Positions 8,019 to 16,046 of a stretch of DNA of 64,000 bases are shown here, piece after piece. Source of the stretch: RGIG3701 sp030530205 (GTDB taxonomy: Bacteria > Planctomycetota > Planctomycetia > Pirellulales > Thermoguttaceae). The stretch covers positions 62,001 to 126,000 of the forward strand of contig JAUMVK010000005.1 of assembly GCA_030530205.1 (NCBI GenBank), in the 5' to 3' direction. Each line of letters opens with the position of its first letter. Within the stretch, counting starts at the first letter, position 1. The translations under genes and the position numbers were made by a program. Below the pieces are notes generated by a model. It worked only from the letters and a program-made list of their open reading frames with translations, did no database searches and was not told the origin of the DNA.

Positions 8019-10377
8019 TGGATTCCTCCTCCTCTTCTTCCAGGCATTCTTTACAAGCCAGGAATTTGATCGTGCTGGTCACGCCGGAAATAGTTGCTCC
8101 GGTAAGATCGGCAGAGGGTAGTGGGAATCTGCCGTGACGAACATCAAAGGCCCCTTGCTCAAGGCAGATGGTGGTAGGCGTTTCTACAACCCATTCCCGT
8201 GTGTCAGAGATGGATCCAGTGACAGGGAGAGTTACGTCTTCAGTGCTGGAGAAGGTCACGTTAGGGACGTAGAGATTGACATACTCCGGGCAGGTCCTTC
8301 CAAGTGTACCATTGATGATGACTCCGGAGGGGATATTAAGAGGCCCGGAAACCGTCACAGAATTGTTCAGCGTAGCGGTTCCAGAGGCCGTATCTTCTGC
8401 TGTTCCAGTGGCCGTTCCTGCGATGGTTCCATTAACAGTCAGGGAGGCAGAACCGGAAGTCGTAACAAGACCGGAAGCGTGACAAGTGCCGCCGATCGCC
8501 GTATCTTGCGGGAATGTGGCTTTGCCTTCAATCCCCAGTTTTTCCAAGGCCAGAGTTGCCGTAGTAGGAACTGTAACTGTTCCGGTTGCTTGGGTAATGT
8601 TTCCGGCAGTGCAAGTTTTTACTTCTTTGATCGTGACACTGGTTGCCGTGTTGGTAAAGTCAAATGGGCAGGAGACTCCAGAGGGGATCTGTATGTTTCC
8701 GGAAATCGTCACCGGGATATTTTGCAAGTCAGAGGCAGTTTTTCCCTGTTTGAACTTGAGCACCGAGATGTTATTCCATTCAAGCTGACAGTTATTGAAT
8801 CTCAGGGAGGTCCCATCGACTGCGGTTGCTGATTCAAAGATACCGGAGAGATCCAAAGTTGCCGTCAGACCGGATGCGGAAATGTTCTTTTTGGCACTGT
8901 TATCATCCAAGGTCCCCGTAATCGTTCCACTTAGCGGCGGGAGGGAAAACGTTCGATCTCTTGCTTCTACAACTGAAGCATTTATGGTCGTTCCGGTTGT
9001 TAGAAACGTCTGAGTGGAACCACCATCCAGAGTGATCAAGTCCCCTTGAGTTTTTCTTACGACATCGCCAGTCACGTCCAGTTGCGGCAACGTGGCGTTA
9101 TAGATTGAGCAGGTCCCGGAGAGGGTATTGTTCCCGCTGACACTCACATTACCGGTAGCGGTTCCAGAGCAAGTTCCCGAAACATCAAATTCAACGCCAC
9201 TCAGACCCACTGTAACGGGCGCTGTGCCGGTAAGGGATCCAGTTAGGCTAATGTTGCCAGAGGTCGTTATTGAGCCGCTAGAGATAGTTACTTCAGGGCA
9301 ATCAGAGACCACATCCAACCTGGCAGGGTTTTGCTGAGATCCGATGCTGCCCGAGAGCGTGATTGGCCCAGAGGCTTCAGCATCCGCTCCAATGGTAATC
9401 GTGCCAAAAGGTTTCTCAAAGACAGGCGATTCCGTTTCGCCGCATAAGGTGACTTTCGTTGTATCGAGGATAACATCTGTAACCACGGCCACATAGTCTT
9501 GGGAAGGGACAATAACGCCACCAGTGAGTTGAAGGCCGGTAACGACTTCAACTTCCTGCTCTTCCAGATTGGAGTGGAAGTTCGGAATCGTTACCCATTT
9601 TTCAATGTATTGGAACCACCAGGCTGGGACTACATCACCGGCACTCCAAGTTCCGCAGGAGTTTTCACAGCCACAGAGATTCAGGCCCTTTGGCGCGTAT
9701 ATCGTGCGGATGATCGGGCAGTCAGGCTGCAACACGGCTCCACATTCAGTGCAGAGTTTAGCCGTAACAGAGCCACAGCAGGGAAGGTCTTCTTCGAGTT
9801 TCCACCATACCCACTGACCGTCTTCACCCATCGAAATGTACGTCTGAAGCACTTCGCCAACACACTCCTCGAAATCCTCAGAGGGTTCGGAATGCCACAA
9901 GATTCTGTTCAGACCATAAGGCGAGGCAACGAGCTTGCTGGAATCCTCTGGAATGGGGATGGCGTAGGGGTATGACAGGCTTTCACGGGTGCGGTAAAGG
10001 ACGAAAACCGCAGTCGGCCCGGAGCATACCCCTTGCGCAAAACTTCCATCGGGCGCACTCTTTTGTAAGACCGACACCACGTTCCATTCGTTTGAGGGTT
10101 TGACTCCAAGGCTTTCAACACCTACCCTCATAGCCTCATTCGTGAACTTACGGTCCGTCCTTTCAGGCCAAGTGGCATCATGGATACGCAGAACCGCCAA
10201 TGGATCGACCGGATACCCAGACCCATTCTCGACTTTGTTTTGGTCATAGTCTCTGGGTGAGTTCTCGAACTGTCTGGGTTGTGCGGCAGTGGTCCGAATG
10301 TAGTCTGTCAGTTCATTGTAGCCGTCCCGGTCTATTTTCTTTTGACCGGGGATAACATAGGGTCCGAATTGAGGCAT
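8011..10377 (-). CDS. Large phage tail tip or adhesin-like structural protein
   Basis: 788 residues from the ATG at 10377, which has an AAAGGAC site; an in-frame TTG at 10410 is a less likely start. The N-terminal 270 residues look globular and hold a cysteine-rich segment (LCTECGAVLQPDC, LCGCENSCG), perhaps a zinc knot. The remainder is rich in Thr, Ser and Gly with repeated short strands (SGTATGNVSVSG style), as in fibrous beta-helical phage tail or tip proteins. It lies after the tape measure gene, where tip and baseplate genes usually sit. Receptor binding is an inference. Confidence 0.7.
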   Translation of the reverse strand: MPQFGPYVIPGQKKIDRDGYNELTDYIRTTAAQPRQFENSPRDYDQNKVENGSGYPVDPLAVLRIHDATWPERTDRKFTNEAMRVGVESLGVKPSNEWNVVSVLQKSAPDGSFAQGVCSGPTAVFVLYRTRESLSYPYAIPIPEDSSKLVASPYGLNRILWHSEPSEDFEECVGEVLQTYISMGEDGQWVWWKLEEDLPCCGSVTAKLCTECGAVLQPDCPIIRTIYAPKGLNLCGCENSCGTWSAGDVVPAWWFQYIEKWVTIPNFHSNLEEQEVEVVTGLQLTGGVIVPSQDYVAVVTDVILDTTKVTLCGETESPVFEKPFGTITIGADAEASGPITLSGSIGSQQNPARLDVVSDCPEVTISSGSITTSGNISLTGSLTGTAPVTVGLSGVEFDVSGTCSGTATGNVSVSGNNTLSGTCSIYNATLPQLDVTGDVVRKTQGDLITLDGGSTQTFLTTGTTINASVVEARDRTFSLPPLSGTITGTLDDNSAKKNISASGLTATLDLSGIFESATAVDGTSLRFNNCQLEWNNISVLKFKQGKTASDLQNIPVTISGNIQIPSGVSCPFDFTNTATSVTIKEVKTCTAGNITQATGTVTVPTTATLALEKLGIEGKATFPQDTAIGGTCHASGLVTTSGSASLTVNGTIAGTATGTAEDTASGTATLNNSVTVSGPLNIPSGVIINGTLGRTCPEYVNLYVPNVTFSSTEDVTLPVTGSISDTREWVVETPTTICLEQGAFDVRHGRFPLPSADLTGATISGVTSTIKFLACKECLEEEEEESNA

Positions 10378-10414
10378 TTTTAGTCCTTTGGGTTGGTCAA
10401 AGATATTCAAATTT

Positions 10415-10428
10415 GGTTATTAAAAACC
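10415..10428 (-). promoter_or_regulatory. Dispersed motif site 1 (GGTTTTTAATAACC)
   Basis: Lies in the 55-base gap between two tail genes. In the local coding direction (minus) it reads GGTTTTTAATAACC, within the longer inverted repeat TTTGGTT...AACCAAA (10412-10431). One of 14 copies in the prophage. Confidence 0.7.
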
Positions 10429-10432
10429 AAAA

Positions 10433-11296
10433 TCACCATCTCAGGGTATTGAACCACTGGAAATCGGCATAGGGATAGACGGTTTCCACATACCCGGCAA
10501 TCGGCTTCGGGATGGTGATGCCGGAGGTTTCATCTTTCCGATCAGCGTGGAAGCACCAGAAGTATTGCATTCCCTGTTTGTGAACGTGGGTGAAGGGTGA
10601 GATAGTCCCATCGATTACAGGGGGACTTGCTTCAAACTCAAAATTGCAGCGATACCACAGATCCCAGTTGCCGGTGCTTTCATTCTTTTCCCGATGGCTT
10701 TGGCCGGTAACTCCCAGGAAAAGTACACTGCCTACCGGGAATATCCACATAGGGGCACTGTTTACGCTTCCGGTTATATTGTGCATATAGGCGAGTTGAG
10801 CGTCATTGAATTCATCGGCAGTCAGATCGGCTTCGATGCTGAAACCCATTTTGGGAACGACTACATCGACCCCTTGGAGCAAGCCGTTGTTGTAGCCTAT
10901 CCCATGCTTGAAATCCGGTGCTTCATCTGGCTCTTCTTCTGCTGTATATCCCACTGTGGCGTAAGAATGGATCTTCTTTTCCCTACCGCCGCGTGTGGTA
11001 AAATGCAGGGTAGCCCATCGGGGTTGGTCTTCTTTGGGTTCACGGACATAATGGCCCACGACTTTGAACATTGTGCCATAGTTGCCCTCTTCTCCGGTAA
11101 CTTTGACGGTCCTTAAAATACAGCCCTGAAAGAAGGGGTGCTGCACATTCATCAGATTCCAGGCGGTTCCCCATGCGGTCCCGGTATCAATATGGTCCGT
11201 GGAGACGAGTTTGTAGGTCACATCGTGACTTTTGGCTCCTGTTTTTCTGTTCCCATCGCCATTATAGTCGCCATTAGGGGCTAGAACTGCTCCCAT
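10433..11296 (-). CDS. Phage tail protein of unknown function
   Basis: 287 residues, with a good AAGGAG site before the ATG. No family is recognised. It appears globular and beta-rich, with many aromatic residues and no signal or membrane segment. It follows the tape measure gene directly, the usual place for distal tail or tip proteins, so a structural role is inferred from position alone. Confidence 0.75.
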   Translation of the reverse strand: MGAVLAPNGDYNGDGNRKTGAKSHDVTYKLVSTDHIDTGTAWGTAWNLMNVQHPFFQGCILRTVKVTGEEGNYGTMFKVVGHYVREPKEDQPRWATLHFTTRGGREKKIHSYATVGYTAEEEPDEAPDFKHGIGYNNGLLQGVDVVVPKMGFSIEADLTADEFNDAQLAYMHNITGSVNSAPMWIFPVGSVLFLGVTGQSHREKNESTGNWDLWYRCNFEFEASPPVIDGTISPFTHVHKQGMQYFWCFHADRKDETSGITIPKPIAGYVETVYPYADFQWFNTLRW

Positions 11297-11308
11297 AGAT
11301 TTGACTCC

Positions 11309-13810
11309 TTATTTTGTGAAAGTACCATCGTTCTTTTGTTCTTCAACAATTTCGTCCGTGTTGTCCAAGAGCTTTCGGAGAACATCGAGCGTCTGGGCTG
11401 GTATGTCTGATTCCACAGCCGCGTCCATTCCGTATGCAGAGAAAGTTCCAGAGCTGGAGAGCGTCGTGTCAACGGCATCCGTGATGTCTTCTTCGGTCTG
11501 TTGCCTCAAAGAACCTACAGCCGCGAAATAGGCTTCGTTCTCGGTCTCATACTTCGACTTCGCTTCCTTGACAGCCTGAAGCAGATCGTTCAACGTCTTG
11601 TTGTCCGCGCCATTAGCCTTCGCGTCATCGTAAGCCTTCTGTGCTTTCTGCCATTCGTCTTTCGCTTTACCACGAGCTTCACCAGACACTTCGGCAATCG
11701 TTTTTGCGAGTCCTTCTTCAGCGGATTTCAGTTCCATGTCAGCCTCTTCCAGACCGACACCCATGAGGATCGCTTCGGCCTGACTGTCGCGGGCTTCCTG
11801 CACTTTGGCTTCGGCGGCTACGAGTCGAGCGTCTTTTTGCTCAGGCTTTTCGAGCTCTGGATTCCGTTCCTTCCAAGCGGCATACTCCGAGTCGGACTGC
11901 TTCTGACGTTCATCTATGACACCCTGACCGATTTTGGCAATTTCGTCTTGCCGCCATTGCTCGATCTGCGAGTACTGTCCGTACAGAGCAGAAGCGTCAC
12001 CACCAGCCTTTTCTGTGGTGGCGATTTTCTTATCGAGAGCGGAGACTTTGGACTGGTATTTTTGGTCCAGTTCGTAAAGCGCCTTTTTCTGTGGACTCAT
12101 CAGGTCCGTGTCCGCTTTCATGCCAGCGAGCTCCGTTTTGGCAGTATCTCTTTCGGCGCGTTCCGCCTTGCTCTTGGTCTTCATGTCTTCCAGAGCCTCC
12201 GGCGTATAGACCGTCTCTTCGCCAGACACACCAGCCGCGCCTTCCTCTTCATCGAGCCCATCGTCAATCGGGTCTAATTGTCGGAGTTGGCGTATAGCCT
12301 CATTCTTCCGTCTCAAGATCAGGTCGCTTTCACGCTCGAAGTCTTCTTTCTCCTCCGCACTGAGAGCATCGTAGCCGAGCAGTTCCCACCCTTTACCGAA
12401 GACACTTACCTTTTTACGCTCATACTTCTTTTCAAGCCTGTCAAGGTTCGCGTTCTCTTCGGCGATCTGGAGTTGCAGAGCATGAATTTTGTCCTGCTTC
12501 TGCTGTTCCAGCATCTTGGCTTGTGCTTCCGCCATGCCCTTGATTTTGCCGGTATCTTTGTCGATTTCAAGACCAAGGTCGCCGTATTTGTCGGTCAGGG
12601 CGGCGATCAAAGCATTAGCTTCTTCGATCTCGGAATTGCTCAATGGGTCTTCAATGTCGGCGATTTCCTGAAGCCGGTCGAACAACGCCTGATCTGCGGC
12701 ATGGGCTTTATCCATTTCTTCCACGTGCTTCGAAGCGGCGTCAGAGATGGAGTACAGGCGTTTCTCCGTTTCAGCGAGGTGTTTGTTCCATAACATCCAC
12801 GCGCCGACAATGGCACCGACAGCAACAGCGCCACCAACCAGAAGCGGGTTAGCGGCGATGGCTAAACCGAGAGCCTTGAAGCCAGCTATGAGGGCTGGAA
12901 GAGCAGTCGTAATGCCCATGATTCCAGCCTTCCAAGTCGCAATCACGGCGATGGAAGCGCCAATACCAGTGACGAACGGCGTGTATTCCTTGACGAAATA
13001 AGAAACCGCTTTCGCCCCACTGGTAATGTAGTCAAGCGTGGTACTGAGCGCGGGAGCCAGATTGCCCGTCAGGACTTTGCTGATACCAGCCGCCGAGGTC
13101 TTCATTCTGTTCATCGCATCTGCCAGTGCCACCGCGTCAGCAGTGGCTTCTTCGCCCATCACGGCGCCGATGTCCTTGCCTTCTTCAATGAGCTTTTTGA
13201 TTCCAGCAGAACCCTCCTGAAAGAATGGCAACAGCTTGAATCCGGCGTCACCGAAAAGGGCAATGGAAACGCGAGTCTGTTCCGCTTTATCGCCGATGTT
13301 TTTGATGTAGTCAGCGAGCTTCATAAGCTGCTCTTCATTATCCAGCCCGGTGAATGACTTAGCGTTCAGCCCCACTTTCCCGAGTTTGTTAAGGGCACGT
13401 TCGTCCCCCATATTGGCGGCACCGAGCGTGTTCTGGAACGCCTTAATGCCGTCTGTGAGAGTCTGGAAATCAGCGCCACATTGTTCAGCCGCAAACTTCA
13501 AACCGCCAAGGGAGTCAACACCGATGCCGATTCTCTGCGAGGTCTTGGAGATCGTGTCACCAAGCTGGACGAAACTGTTGACGGCACCGGCAAGAGGCGC
13601 GATGATGTACTGCGTGACAGCGAGGTGGACCGCCTGAAACGCCGTTGCCGCCGCCGTGATTCCAGCGGAGGCTTGCGAGAAACTGGACTGGCTTCGTTCA
13701 AGGGCGGAGTTGACCGACCTGAAAGCCTTCTGAAAGCTGTTCAGTTCCTTTTCAGCGCGTTGCAGTTCGGTCGTGTTGGCCTTTACATTGATTGTCAGAT
13801 CGTCAGTCAT
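11309..13810 (-). CDS. Phage tail tape measure protein
   Basis: 833 residues. The N-terminal helical part (TTELQRAEKELNSFQKAF) and the ISKTSQRIGIGVDSLGGLKFA block are typical of the TP901/lambda-type tape measure family. A hydrophobic Gly/Ala-rich segment at about 265-345 follows, then long charged coiled coil to about 760. The protein sets tail length and helps genome ejection through the membrane. At roughly 0.15 nm per residue it would suggest a tail near 125 nm, so a siphovirus-like particle. The gene comes right after the two chaperone frames, as in lambda. Confidence 0.92.
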   Translation of the reverse strand: MTDDLTINVKANTTELQRAEKELNSFQKAFRSVNSALERSQSSFSQASAGITAAATAFQAVHLAVTQYIIAPLAGAVNSFVQLGDTISKTSQRIGIGVDSLGGLKFAAEQCGADFQTLTDGIKAFQNTLGAANMGDERALNKLGKVGLNAKSFTGLDNEEQLMKLADYIKNIGDKAEQTRVSIALFGDAGFKLLPFFQEGSAGIKKLIEEGKDIGAVMGEEATADAVALADAMNRMKTSAAGISKVLTGNLAPALSTTLDYITSGAKAVSYFVKEYTPFVTGIGASIAVIATWKAGIMGITTALPALIAGFKALGLAIAANPLLVGGAVAVGAIVGAWMLWNKHLAETEKRLYSISDAASKHVEEMDKAHAADQALFDRLQEIADIEDPLSNSEIEEANALIAALTDKYGDLGLEIDKDTGKIKGMAEAQAKMLEQQKQDKIHALQLQIAEENANLDRLEKKYERKKVSVFGKGWELLGYDALSAEEKEDFERESDLILRRKNEAIRQLRQLDPIDDGLDEEEGAAGVSGEETVYTPEALEDMKTKSKAERAERDTAKTELAGMKADTDLMSPQKKALYELDQKYQSKVSALDKKIATTEKAGGDASALYGQYSQIEQWRQDEIAKIGQGVIDERQKQSDSEYAAWKERNPELEKPEQKDARLVAAEAKVQEARDSQAEAILMGVGLEEADMELKSAEEGLAKTIAEVSGEARGKAKDEWQKAQKAYDDAKANGADNKTLNDLLQAVKEAKSKYETENEAYFAAVGSLRQQTEEDITDAVDTTLSSSGTFSAYGMDAAVESDIPAQTLDVLRKLLDNTDEIVEEQKNDGTFTK

Positions 13811-13821
13811 ATCGATTCCAA

Positions 13822-14235
13822 TTACTTAAAGAAATTAGCGGCAAAAGCCTTCATCTCTGAAACGGTTGCTTTTCTCATTTCGCTCTTCCGGCAGTATGGG
13901 AAGTTCTCTACTTTCAGGGGGTTCGACTTGCCTCTCCACGTGTTCGCGATAAGACAGGTCACAACGGCGGCGCGATGCCATTCCTGCCGCCGTTTCCCCT
14001 CCGCCATTGTCGTTAGCTCCCGGAGCGAGAACCCTTGCGGCGAGACCCCGATTTCTCCTGCGAGCTCATGGATGACGCGCCGAGTGCTTCCTGATTCCGG
14101 TCGAGCTCTTTCAGGACTGTCGCTTCCGCCGTCTCGATTAGCTTCGTTTGATACACTTCCTGCTTGTCCATCACCTTTTCCACGGCTTCTCGGACTCTGG
14201 GGTTTGGGATAAAACCCAGCAGTGCGGCCTCCCAA
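13822..14235 (-). CDS. Tail assembly chaperone, C-terminal frame (gpG-T type, by -1 frameshift)
   Basis: This frame overlaps the end of the upstream chaperone and continues 190 bases past its stop. The meaningful part begins around RVIHELAGEIGVSPQGFS and ends just before the tape measure gene. There is no good independent start; the segment upstream of about 14100 reads as non-protein-like. This matches the G/G-T arrangement, where a few ribosomes slip back one base to make a longer chaperone. The best slip site I see is the GGGG run (TCG GGG TCT in the first frame) near 14050; no classic heptamer is present. Confidence 0.7.
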   Translation of the reverse strand: MGGRTAGFYPKPQSPRSRGKGDGQAGSVSNEANRDGGSDSPERARPESGSTRRVIHELAGEIGVSPQGFSLRELTTMAEGKRRQEWHRAAVVTCLIANTWRGKSNPLKVENFPYCRKSEMRKATVSEMKAFAANFFK

Positions 14236-14594
14236 GCACGCACCATTTCGATTACCTGTTCGCTGCCAATGCGTTCACCAAACCAGTCCGCCGCTTTCTG
14301 GATCAATGTCTTCCGTTTTTCTTCAGGAACTACTTCATAAAGCGTAGCATGGTCGCGGTCCCAGCTTTCGCGGTCAAAGTTCGCCATAATGTCATCGAGC
14401 AGTAACCAGAAGATCACTTTCAGAATGATTTGGACACTTCCAGAGACGGAAGAAAAGTCGCCTTTTTCGGCGATTTCCAGCAGGTCCACTGGCTTTCCAT
14501 TGATACCAGTGACGTGAGCCTTGACCCGTTCGATGTCCCGGACTTTAATGTCCAGTACCCACTCATAGCCGGTATTGTCAGTGAACTTCGTCAT
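14013..14594 (-). CDS. Tail assembly chaperone (gpG-like)
   Basis: 193 residues from the ATG at 14594, which has a strong GGAGGTGG site; the frame is open further upstream, but that part overlaps the previous gene. The protein is acidic and helical. Its place directly before the tape measure gene, together with an overlapping -1 frame that extends it, identifies the role better than sequence does. It should coat the tape measure protein during tail assembly. The C-terminal tail, Ser/Arg-rich (SGSRRKGSRSGS), is what an unshifted ribosome makes. Confidence 0.75.
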   Translation of the reverse strand: MTKFTDNTGYEWVLDIKVRDIERVKAHVTGINGKPVDLLEIAEKGDFSSVSGSVQIILKVIFWLLLDDIMANFDRESWDRDHATLYEVVPEEKRKTLIQKAADWFGERIGSEQVIEMVRAWEAALLGFIPNPRVREAVEKVMDKQEVYQTKLIETAEATVLKELDRNQEALGASSMSSQEKSGSRRKGSRSGS

Positions 14595-14934
14595 TTTCCA
14601 CCTCCTTGATGAATTCTTCGAGACGAGCCAGAGCGAACACCACATAACCATTCGCGATAACATCCACAAGAGCCGATTCCTTCAACGGTAGCTGCTCACG
14701 GAATTTATCGACCAGTTTTTTCTTCTGGCGGTTACGTTCAATGGCGAACTGGAGATACTGTGCCGCTTTACGTAGATCTTCCACCCCGTTTTTGGCCCGC
14801 CATCTTGCGAGGTATTTAATCGCGTTGGCTTCGGGGAATGGGATGTCGTTTTGGATAAAGAGTTCGATAGGTTGAGGGTCTAGGCAACGATAGTGCGAGC
14901 CCCCGACTTGAGTATCAAGAGGATTGTTTTGCAT
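14578..14934 (-). CDS. DUF3310 family phage protein
   Basis: 118 residues matching the DUF3310 pattern: GGSHYR near the N terminus, a PIELFIQN segment, and NAIKYLARWRAKNGVEDLRKAAQYL. Family members are often called putative nucleotide kinases, but the function is not established. The start has an AAAGGACG site. It overlaps the chaperone start by 17 bases. Finding it inside the tail operon is odd, since relatives usually sit among early replication genes. Confidence 0.85.
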   Translation of the reverse strand: MQNNPLDTQVGGSHYRCLDPQPIELFIQNDIPFPEANAIKYLARWRAKNGVEDLRKAAQYLQFAIERNRQKKKLVDKFREQLPLKESALVDVIANGYVVFALARLEEFIKEVENDEVH

Positions 14935-14960
14935 ATTTCGTCCTTTATAGAATGGGAAAA

Positions 14961-14981
14961 GACGGTACTGATTGTACCGTC
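14961..14981 (-). terminator. Hairpin downstream of a tail tube gene
   Basis: Arms GACGGTAC/GTACCGTC with a five-base loop, followed on the minus strand by TTTT. It sits between the second tail tube paralogue and the DUF3310 gene and may cut transcript levels after the abundant tube proteins. Confidence 0.65.
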
Positions 14982-14991
14982 TGTTTTAATG

Positions 14992-15471
14992 TCAGCCACC
15001 ACCGCTTTCGTCGGGCACGTCATCTGCCGGAACGACAGGAACTACCGGCGCGGGAAGCGGGTCGGGTTCTTCAACAGGTGTGGACGATTCCGTGGCTTCC
15101 GAAGCAGGGCAGGGTCGGCAAGTGACCGTCATGGACGGGATTTCGTCCAAGCCAGTGCTTATTTCCGAGCCGAAGACATACATCGAGCCGTTGATAGAAA
15201 CCGCGTCACTGCCAGTGCCAAGGACGGCTTCGCAAGCGACAGGCTCCCGAGACTGCACCGCCGCCAAGACGGTAGCGCAAGCGTCGGATTCATCCACATT
15301 CATATCAGCGGCGATATACTTATCAGCCAGCCCTTTGGCGTATGCTTTCGAGCCATCGTCCAGATTGGTAGTGGCATCCACTTCCGTATGGCCGTAACCC
15401 AGCCTCAGATTCGTGAAGCCGGGATTTGCGCCGTCAATGGTTAAGGTTCCGTCAAAGCCTAGGATTGCCAT
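14992..15471 (-). CDS. Phage tail tube-like protein, long paralogue
   Basis: 159 residues. The first 125 closely match the neighbouring gene at 15473-15865 (shared openings LGFDGTLTIDGANPGFTNLR and STGLDEIPSM). This copy adds a C-terminal tail rich in Pro, Glu and Val. Size, abundance-type ribosome site (GGGAG) and position before the chaperones and tape measure fit a major tail tube protein; homology to a named tube family is not certain. The two copies start two bases apart from each other's ends, so they arose by tandem duplication. Confidence 0.65.
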   Translation of the reverse strand: MAILGFDGTLTIDGANPGFTNLRLGYGHTEVDATTNLDDGSKAYAKGLADKYIAADMNVDESDACATVLAAVQSREPVACEAVLGTGSDAVSINGSMYVFGSEISTGLDEIPSMTVTCRPCPASEATESSTPVEEPDPLPAPVVPVVPADDVPDESGGG

Positions 15472-15472
15472 A

Positions 15473-15865
15473 TCAGTCTCCCGAAGAAGCAGAAGCGGCA
15501 GGAGCCGGGCGACAAGTGACGCTCATCGATGGGATTTCGTCCAGCCCGGTCGAGATTTCGCCTCCGAAGACCATCATCGGGCCGGTGATGGTGATCGCGG
15601 TCGCGCCGGAGCCGAGCGTCGCCGTACAGGTCACGGGTTCACGCGATTGCACAGCGGCGAGGACAGTCGCACAGGCGGCGGATTCGTCAATGTTCATATC
15701 CGCGCCGATGTATTTGTCGAAAAGACCTTTCGTGTACGCCTTGTTACCACCGTCTAATTGAGTGGTTGCATCGACTTCAGTGTGCCCAAAGCCGAAACGC
15801 AAGTTGGTGAAGCCAGGATTGGCTCCGTCGATGGTGAGAGTGCCATCAAAGCCGAGAACAGCCAT
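15473..15865 (-). CDS. Phage tail tube-like protein, short paralogue
   Basis: 130 residues, with a strong AAGGAG site. Near-duplicate of the next gene downstream but without its acidic, proline-rich tail. Of the pair, this one is the more likely main tube subunit; the longer copy could be a decorated minor subunit. The role is inferred from size and place in the operon. Confidence 0.65.
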   Translation of the reverse strand: MAVLGFDGTLTIDGANPGFTNLRFGFGHTEVDATTQLDGGNKAYTKGLFDKYIGADMNIDESAACATVLAAVQSREPVTCTATLGSGATAITITGPMMVFGGEISTGLDEIPSMSVTCRPAPAASASSGD

Positions 15866-16046
15866 GTTTATTCTCCTTAGTATTGGGATCTATAGATTTG
15901 GAAAGATGATTGGATTCGTTTTTAATAACCGATTCAAAGGTTTCGCGTTCTTTGAATTCCTCTTGTTTGCCGCAGTTCCATAGTTGAACAGGGCGATAGT
16001 ACCCACAGACACGGGAGTAGATTTCACATTCACAATTACAGATCAT
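15846..16046 (-). CDS. Mini-protein resembling the NrdD C-terminal zinc/glycyl region
   Basis: 66 residues. Its first half (CEIYSRVCGYYRPVQLWN, then GKQEEFKERETF) resembles the C-terminal region of anaerobic class III ribonucleotide reductase, which carries the zinc site and the GKxEEF-type segment. The catalytic domain is absent, so it is a stand-alone fragment, perhaps repairing or mimicking the host enzyme, or simply a zinc-binding virion protein. Its ATG overlaps the upstream TGA (ATGA), supporting real translation. Its second half contains one copy of the dispersed 14-bp motif in reverse orientation (15917-15930). Confidence 0.7.
   Translation of the reverse strand: MICNCECEIYSRVCGYYRPVQLWNCGKQEEFKERETFESVIKNESNHLSKSIDPNTKENKHGCSRL
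15917..15930 (+). promoter_or_regulatory. Dispersed motif site 2, inside a gene
   Basis: CGTTTTTAATAACC on the plus strand, opposite to local transcription. It is one of only two asymmetric copies not aligned with the neighbouring gene direction. Confidence 0.5.

Noticed and set aside
8134..8832. 232-codon open frame on the plus strand in the tail tip gene
   Set aside because: Lies opposite the Thr/Ser/Gly repeats of the real gene and shows no domain.
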